From Actinomycetota bacterium (GTDB lineage: Bacteria > Actinomycetota > Actinomycetes > Actinomycetales > Microbacteriaceae): a stretch of 43,831 nucleotides of DNA. The stretch spans positions 1 to 43,831 of the forward strand of contig WLGB01000006.1 of assembly GCA_009703455.1 (NCBI GenBank). Direction: 5' to 3'. The notes beneath the pieces are model-generated. The model made no database searches. It saw nothing but the letters and a program-made list of their open reading frames with translations, and was not told where the DNA came from. The position numbers and the translations under genes were made by a program. Of this stretch, positions 39,332-43,831 are shown one piece after another. Each line of letters starts with the position of its first letter. The stretch's first letter is position 1.

Positions 39332-40375
39332 TTAACGCTCCCAAAAACTAGGGCCGACGGGTTCGAGGAAATCACTCTGGGCGATTAGGTATCCTTCCGC
39401 ATCTACCGCGATTGGTAGTTGAGGCAGGGGACGAGATGCTGGACCGAAAACAACCCTGCAGTGCTCGGTGACGTCAAATGTTGACTGGTGGCAAGGGCAG
39501 AGCAAGTGGTGTGTGTGCTGTTCGTAGAGTGCCACAGGGCATCCAACGTGTGTACAAATCTTTGAGTAAGCGACGATCCCGTCGTAGGACCAGCCTTTGC
39601 GGTCTTCGGCTTCATTCAAGCTTTCTTGGTTTAGCCGAACCAACAAAACTGCAGCCTTTGCTTTTTCCTCGAGCTTGTGCTCATGCATCTCCGACAAGCC
39701 CTCAGGGATAACGTGGAATACCGATCCAAGGGTGACGTCTGATGCCTTGATTGGAACTCCGGTCGGGTCTTTAGTCAACCTGGTTCCAGCTTTCCACATC
39801 GTCTGCCGAAGCGAGTTGCCGACCTGAGGTCCCAAGTCTCCGAAAACGATGAGTGCAGGCAGTGGGAAAAGAGCAAGTGCTCCATACAAAGTTCTGCGGA
39901 TCAGTTTTCTTCTGCTGAAACCTGACTCGGAGTCGGCAAGTTTGACAATCTCCACAGCCTTCGCGCGCACTTCCTCGCTTCCGCGCGTTTGATGACGAGC
40001 CTCGGTTACCTCGAAGTCAGGCATCAAGGTCTTGGCCCAGTGCACAGCACCGATTCCAATTCCAAGTAGTGAAAGTGTCATACCAAGGCCTAGGAAAAGA
40101 TTGTTAGCTCTAACTGTTGCTAGGTCTTCGGTTATTGGGAAAGCCACGTAGGCCCAGAGGGCGAAGAAACTTCCTACAACTGATGCCAAAAATAGTGCGG
40201 CGACTTGACGCTCGGCGTTTTTGGCTTTGGCAGGGCTTTTATCAGTCATTCGGACGCGGTGAGGCTCAAGACCTGGGTCCTTAATCTTGTCCGGCGGAAG
40301 TACCGCCAAACCGGATTCGAAGTCGTGCTCGAAGCCTTCGGCTTCTGAGCCCTTCTCTAAGTCCTTACCTGCCAA
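39332..40375 (-). CDS. qcrA: Rieske iron-sulfur protein of bcc complex
   Basis: Rieske motifs CTHVGCP and CPCHQSTFD; three-TM-type N-terminal half. Confidence 0.95.
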   Translation of the reverse strand: MAGKDLEKGSEAEGFEHDFESGLAVLPPDKIKDPGLEPHRVRMTDKSPAKAKNAERQVAALFLASVVGSFFALWAYVAFPITEDLATVRANNLFLGLGMTLSLLGIGIGAVHWAKTLMPDFEVTEARHQTRGSEEVRAKAVEIVKLADSESGFSRRKLIRRTLYGALALFPLPALIVFGDLGPQVGNSLRQTMWKAGTRLTKDPTGVPIKASDVTLGSVFHVIPEGLSEMHEHKLEEKAKAAVLLVRLNQESLNEAEDRKGWSYDGIVAYSKICTHVGCPVALYEQHTHHLLCPCHQSTFDVTEHCRVVFGPASRPLPQLPIAVDAEGYLIAQSDFLEPVGPSFWER

Positions 40376-40390
40376 TTAGCTTTCTCCTTA

Positions 40391-41179
40391 TTAGTTTGAC
40401 TTGGCGCCGAGCCACACGGTGATGGCAATAATTAGTCCAAGACCAAAAATCCAAACAAACAAACCTTCGGCCACCGGCCCCAAACTTCCAAGTTCATACC
40501 CACCGGCGGACCCATTTTCATCAATGTAAGCCAGGTAAGTGATGATGTCCTGCTTGTCCTCTGGGGTGAGGTTCGCATCGTTGAAAACCGGCATGTTCTG
40601 CGGGCCGATAACCATGGCCTCGTAAATGTGCTTTGCACTGGAGCCTTCTAGAGAGGGGGCATACTTACCCTCGGTTAGCGCTCCACCAGCTCCAACTGCG
40701 TTGTGACACATGGCACAGTTGATTCTAAAAAGCTCGCCTCCATGGCTTGCATCGCCAGTGGCCTCCAAATACTGTGCTTCTGGAATCGCAGGCCCTGGAG
40801 CTAAGGAAGCCACGTAAGCTGCCATCAGAGAGATTTGATCTTCAGTGAACTGCACTTTTTTCTTTGGAAGTTGTGGTCCCGAACCTTGACCGGGCATACG
40901 TCCGGTTCCAACTTGGAAATCAACTGCAGCTGCTCCAACACCTATCAAACTAGGTCCTGCGGCAGTACTTTCGGCGTTTAGGCCATGGCAGCTTGCACAG
41001 TTAGCTAGGAAAAGTTTGCGGCCTTCAGAAATTTGCTCAGCGGTGTATTCCGGGGCAACGCTGGACTCAACTACGTTTGTCGCTACTGCGTAGCCACCGC
41101 CTGAAAATAGCAATCCAGCTGCAATCACGATGGTTGCAGCCAGCGGCTTACGACGCGAACCGTTAAAGCTTTTTCTCAT
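40391..41179 (-). CDS. qcrC: Diheme cytochrome c subunit of bcc complex
   Basis: Two haem c motifs CASCH and CAMCH; N- and C-terminal TM segments. Confidence 0.95.
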   Translation of the reverse strand: MRKSFNGSRRKPLAATIVIAAGLLFSGGGYAVATNVVESSVAPEYTAEQISEGRKLFLANCASCHGLNAESTAAGPSLIGVGAAAVDFQVGTGRMPGQGSGPQLPKKKVQFTEDQISLMAAYVASLAPGPAIPEAQYLEATGDASHGGELFRINCAMCHNAVGAGGALTEGKYAPSLEGSSAKHIYEAMVIGPQNMPVFNDANLTPEDKQDIITYLAYIDENGSAGGYELGSLGPVAEGLFVWIFGLGLIIAITVWLGAKSN

Positions 41180-41190
41180 ATTCGCTTTCT

Positions 41191-41814
41191 TTACTTGAGT
41201 ACGTAGATGATCAAGAACAGGCCGATCCAGACAACATCGACAAAATGCCAGTAGTAAGAAACCACAATCGCGCCGGTTGCCTCGTAGTGGCCAAACTTTT
41301 TAGCCGCAAATGTCCTGCCGATAATTAGTAAGAACGCAATAAGTCCACCGGTCACGTGAAGAGCGTGGAAGCCAGTCGTGATATAGAAAGCGCTGCCGTA
41401 GGAATTGCTACTTAGCGTGACCCCTTCTGATACCAACATCGCGTATTCATAGACCTGACCGGCAACAAAAATTGCTCCGAGGATGTAGCTCAAGAAGAAC
41501 CACTCAACAAGGCCCCACTTCAGGGGGGAGCGCCCGGTGGCACGCGGTTGCATGCGCTCGGCGGCAAACACCCCGAACTGTGCCGTAAACGAAGAGGCCA
41601 CCAATATCAGCGTGTTTACAAGGGCAAATGGCACATTCAAGATTGCTGTGTCATTAGCCCATATCTCGGGAGCATTGGCGCGGAGGCTGAAATACATTGC
41701 GAATAGGCCCGCAAAAAACATAACTTCACTGCCAAGCCAGACGATAGTTCCGACCGAGGTAGCACTCGGACGATTGATAACTACTGAGTTTTGGGCAACG
41801 GGCATCGAAGTCAT
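41191..41814 (-). CDS. ctaE: Cytochrome c oxidase subunit III
   Basis: [63 protein letters not shown]. Confidence 0.96.
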   Translation of the reverse strand: MTSMPVAQNSVVINRPSATSVGTIVWLGSEVMFFAGLFAMYFSLRANAPEIWANDTAILNVPFALVNTLILVASSFTAQFGVFAAERMQPRATGRSPLKWGLVEWFFLSYILGAIFVAGQVYEYAMLVSEGVTLSSNSYGSAFYITTGFHALHVTGGLIAFLLIIGRTFAAKKFGHYEATGAIVVSYYWHFVDVVWIGLFLIIYVLK

Positions 41815-41896
41815 GCATTAATGATAACCCGCGAATCCGCGCCAGCTAGGCAATTTGGCCAAGGTTCATACAAGTTTTCATCACTAAGCTGGATTT

Positions 41897-42961
41897 ATGA
41901 ATCCGCAATCAAGTTGGCCAAATATTCTTGGCAAACTTATCGCCAAACATGACTTGGATCGTTCGGAAGCCAATTGGGCATTGACCCAAATCATGTCAGG
42001 CGACGCCAGCGATGCTGAAATTGCTGCCTTCATGTTGGCACTGAGGTCCAAAGGTGAAACTGTTTCTGAGCTCGCCGGTTTAGTCGATGTGATGCTCAAG
42101 CAAGCAGTGGTTTTAGATACCGGCAATGACGCACTTGATATCGTCGGTACCGGTGGGGACTTGGTTGGCACCGTAAACGTGTCGAGTATGGCTTCAATTC
42201 TTGCCGCGGCGTCAGAAATTCCTGTCATGAAGCACGGTTCCAGATCGGCATCCGGAAAAACAGGATCCTCGGAGATGCTCGAAGTCCTGGGGGTCAAATT
42301 GGACCTCACACCCCAACGGGTTGCTGATGTGTTCCTCGAGACTGGAATCACTTTCTTTTTTGCTCCAGTTTTCCATCCGGCCATGAGGCACGTTGCACCG
42401 ATTCGCAAACAGCTCGGGATTCCAACCACATTCAATTTCCTAGGTCCGCTAGCTAACCCAGCCCAGCCAATTGCAACCTCCCTGGGGGTCGCAAATCCTC
42501 TACTTGCGCCGCTGATGGCACAAGAATTGGCTGAAAGAGGCCGTTCTGGGCTGGTGTTTAGAGGGGATGATGGGCTCGACGAGCTAACCACGACCACCAC
42601 AAGCACTGTTTGGCTGGTCACCCCAGAAGGAGTTCAGCAACAGAGCCTAAATCCGGCAGATTTTCACATCAACACGGTCTCGCAAGATGCCCTAATCGGT
42701 GGCGATGCCAAACAAAACGCTCAAGTGGCACGAGATTTATTCGCAGGCAAGACCTCTGATCAACTTGGTGCGGTCCGAGACATCGTAGTTTTGAACGCCG
42801 CAGGGGGAGTAGTGGCCTACCGGGCCGCTAAGAACCCGCAGTTAGCAGGTTCAAGCCTTAAAGCCCAGTTTGACTCCGCCATCGAGCTTGTCTCAAACGC
42901 GCTAGATTCTGGCGCTGCAGCGAGCAAACTCGAACAATGGATCACTGCCACGCAAAAGTAA
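41897..42961 (+). CDS. trpD: Anthranilate phosphoribosyltransferase
   Basis: DIVGTGGDLVGTVNVSSMASILAAASEIPVMKHGSRSASGKTGSSEMLEVLGV, FFFAPVFHPAMRHVAPIRKQLGIPTTFNFLGPLANPA. Confidence 0.96.
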   Translation: MNPQSSWPNILGKLIAKHDLDRSEANWALTQIMSGDASDAEIAAFMLALRSKGETVSELAGLVDVMLKQAVVLDTGNDALDIVGTGGDLVGTVNVSSMASILAAASEIPVMKHGSRSASGKTGSSEMLEVLGVKLDLTPQRVADVFLETGITFFFAPVFHPAMRHVAPIRKQLGIPTTFNFLGPLANPAQPIATSLGVANPLLAPLMAQELAERGRSGLVFRGDDGLDELTTTTTSTVWLVTPEGVQQQSLNPADFHINTVSQDALIGGDAKQNAQVARDLFAGKTSDQLGAVRDIVVLNAAGGVVAYRAAKNPQLAGSSLKAQFDSAIELVSNALDSGAAASKLEQWITATQK

Positions 42962-43009
42962 TAATCATCTCTCAAGGTGGGAAGTGGCTATAGAGACCGG
43001 ATATTCATT

Positions 43010-43037
43010 ACTTGACATAATGTACATTATCGGCGAA
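43010..43037 (-). other. Candidate chromosomal dif site (XerC/XerD recombination site)
   Basis: Minus-strand reading TTCGCCGATAA-TGTACA-TTATGTCAAGT: 11-bp arm, 6-bp centre, 11-bp arm, core palindrome ATAATGTACATTAT (43017-43030). Similar to E. coli dif as I remember it (GGTGCGCATAA-TGTATA-TTATGTTAAAT). Intergenic. Confidence 0.88.
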
Positions 43038-43047
43038 CGGAGTAAAG

Positions 43048-43506
43048 CTAGCCCTGTTCAACCAGTAAGTCAGCAAGACCTGGCGGGCCATAACGCTCAC
43101 CTGATTCAATAAGTGATTTAGGTTCCCACCAGCGCACCTCCAAAATGTCTCTATGTTCTTCTGTAGTCCAGAACGATCTATCAACTTCAATTTCTTCTTG
43201 AATTTGTAGTTTAAAAAAATGTGCAACGCCAGTTTCAAAATCTCCATTTGGCCAGGGTTGAACAAATTCCAACTCTGCTAGTTTTGGGCTAAATTGTGAC
43301 GCTTCCACCTTGAGCCCAGTTTCCTCAAATAGCTCGCGGCTTGCAGCCAGCAACAGCTCCTCACCGGGCTCTATACCGCCACCAGGGCTCACCCAGCGAG
43401 GTTCTAAGCCACTTTCAGGGCTCCAGTGAGACAGCATCAACAAAAACCTTCCAGACTCTGCCTGAAGCAAAATTCTGGCTGTCTCACGGTGTCGAATAAG
43501 GCTCAA
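43048..43506 (-). CDS. NUDIX hydrolase
   Basis: Nudix box: GGGIEPGEELLLAASRELFEETGL (GX5EX7REUXEEXGU). Confidence 0.92.
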   Translation of the reverse strand: MSLIRHRETARILLQAESGRFLLMLSHWSPESGLEPRWVSPGGGIEPGEELLLAASRELFEETGLKVEASQFSPKLAELEFVQPWPNGDFETGVAHFFKLQIQEEIEVDRSFWTTEEHRDILEVRWWEPKSLIESGERYGPPGLADLLVEQG

Positions 43507-43511
43507 AACGC

Positions 43512-43831
43512 CTAGCCTTTAGGGATCTTGAAGAACTTTAGCGATAACTGCACCAAGTAGCCGATGCTAAGAGCAAAGATCACGGTACCCTCACGAACTT
43601 GGCCACCCATGAGCCATCCAATGGTTAGTACTGTGCCTTCGTAGCCAGACCTGACGAGCCAAAATGGCTTGTCGAGAGCGTTGGAAGTTCCCTGCATTAG
43701 GCCATCCCTTGGACCCGAGCCAAGCTGCGAGCTGATGTAGAGACCGGTAGCAATAGCTACCACCACTACTCCAATCACAAACATAACAAGCTGTTGCCAG
43801 TAGACCGTTAGGTCTGGAAGGAGAAGCAACC
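43512..43831 (-). CDS. YczE/YitT-like integral membrane protein, 5' end outside window
   Basis: Multiple hydrophobic segments and GLYISSQLGSGPRDGLMQGTS; frame open to the window edge. Confidence 0.7.
   Translation of the reverse strand, partial: LLLLPDLTVYWQQLVMFVIGVVVVAIATGLYISSQLGSGPRDGLMQGTSNALDKPFWLVRSGYEGTVLTIGWLMGGQVREGTVIFALSIGYLVQLSLKFFKIPKG

Noticed and set aside
41884-42621. 245-aa minus-strand ORF antisense to trpD
   Set aside because: Lies entirely opposite a clear trpD; low-complexity Ser/Pro-rich translation with no recognisable domain, typical antisense shadow ORF.
43017-43030. Perfect 14-bp palindrome ATAATGTACATTAT as a transcription-factor operator
   Set aside because: Flanking arms and 11-6-11 spacing match a dif site much better; TTGACA within it is also not placed sensibly as a -35 for the neighbouring minus-strand genes.
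1-43831. CRISPR arrays, tRNAs, transposases, prophage or defence genes
   Set aside because: None recognised by eye: no regularly spaced repeats, no cloverleaf-sized unexplained gap, and every large ORF is a recognisable housekeeping family.

Overview
The window is a compact, mostly housekeeping stretch of an actinobacterial chromosome. Gene content and order fit Microbacteriaceae-like or other streamlined actinobacteria, but this is inferred from proteins I recognise, not from a database search. Left to right it holds: a partial class II DAHP synthase; a PASTA Ser/Thr kinase in an overlapping pair with a 4xLysM wall protein; an Rv2175c-like HTH protein; a polyprenyl diphosphate synthase; DUF3040; a full dcw (division and cell wall) cluster (mraZ-rsmH-ftsL-ftsI-murE-murF-mraY-murD-ftsW-murG-murC-ftsQ-ftsZ-yggS-sepF-yggT-divIVA-lspA-rluD); dnaE; a flavin reductase; nrdR; pyrD; an aldo/keto reductase; DUF3043; an M20 peptidase; an ErpA/HesB protein; ctaC-ctaD-ctaF; ridA; qcrB-qcrA-qcrC-ctaE (bcc-aa3 respiratory supercomplex); trpD; a NUDIX hydrolase; and a partial YczE/YitT-like membrane protein. 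I found no tRNA, rRNA, CRISPR array, transposase or obvious defence island. The most notable non-coding signals are: (1) a 28-bp sequence at 43010-43037, between trpD and the NUDIX gene, with the architecture of a chromosomal dif (XerC/XerD) site, suggesting the window reaches the replication terminus; (2) a long nested hairpin with a competing alternative pairing in the mraZ-rsmH intergenic region, a candidate attenuator-like leader; (3) a structured ftsQ-ftsZ intergenic region with a terminator-like hairpin plus T-tract and a second hairpin; (4) a clean 10-bp-periodic MraZ operator. I did not see a clearly new multi-gene system.
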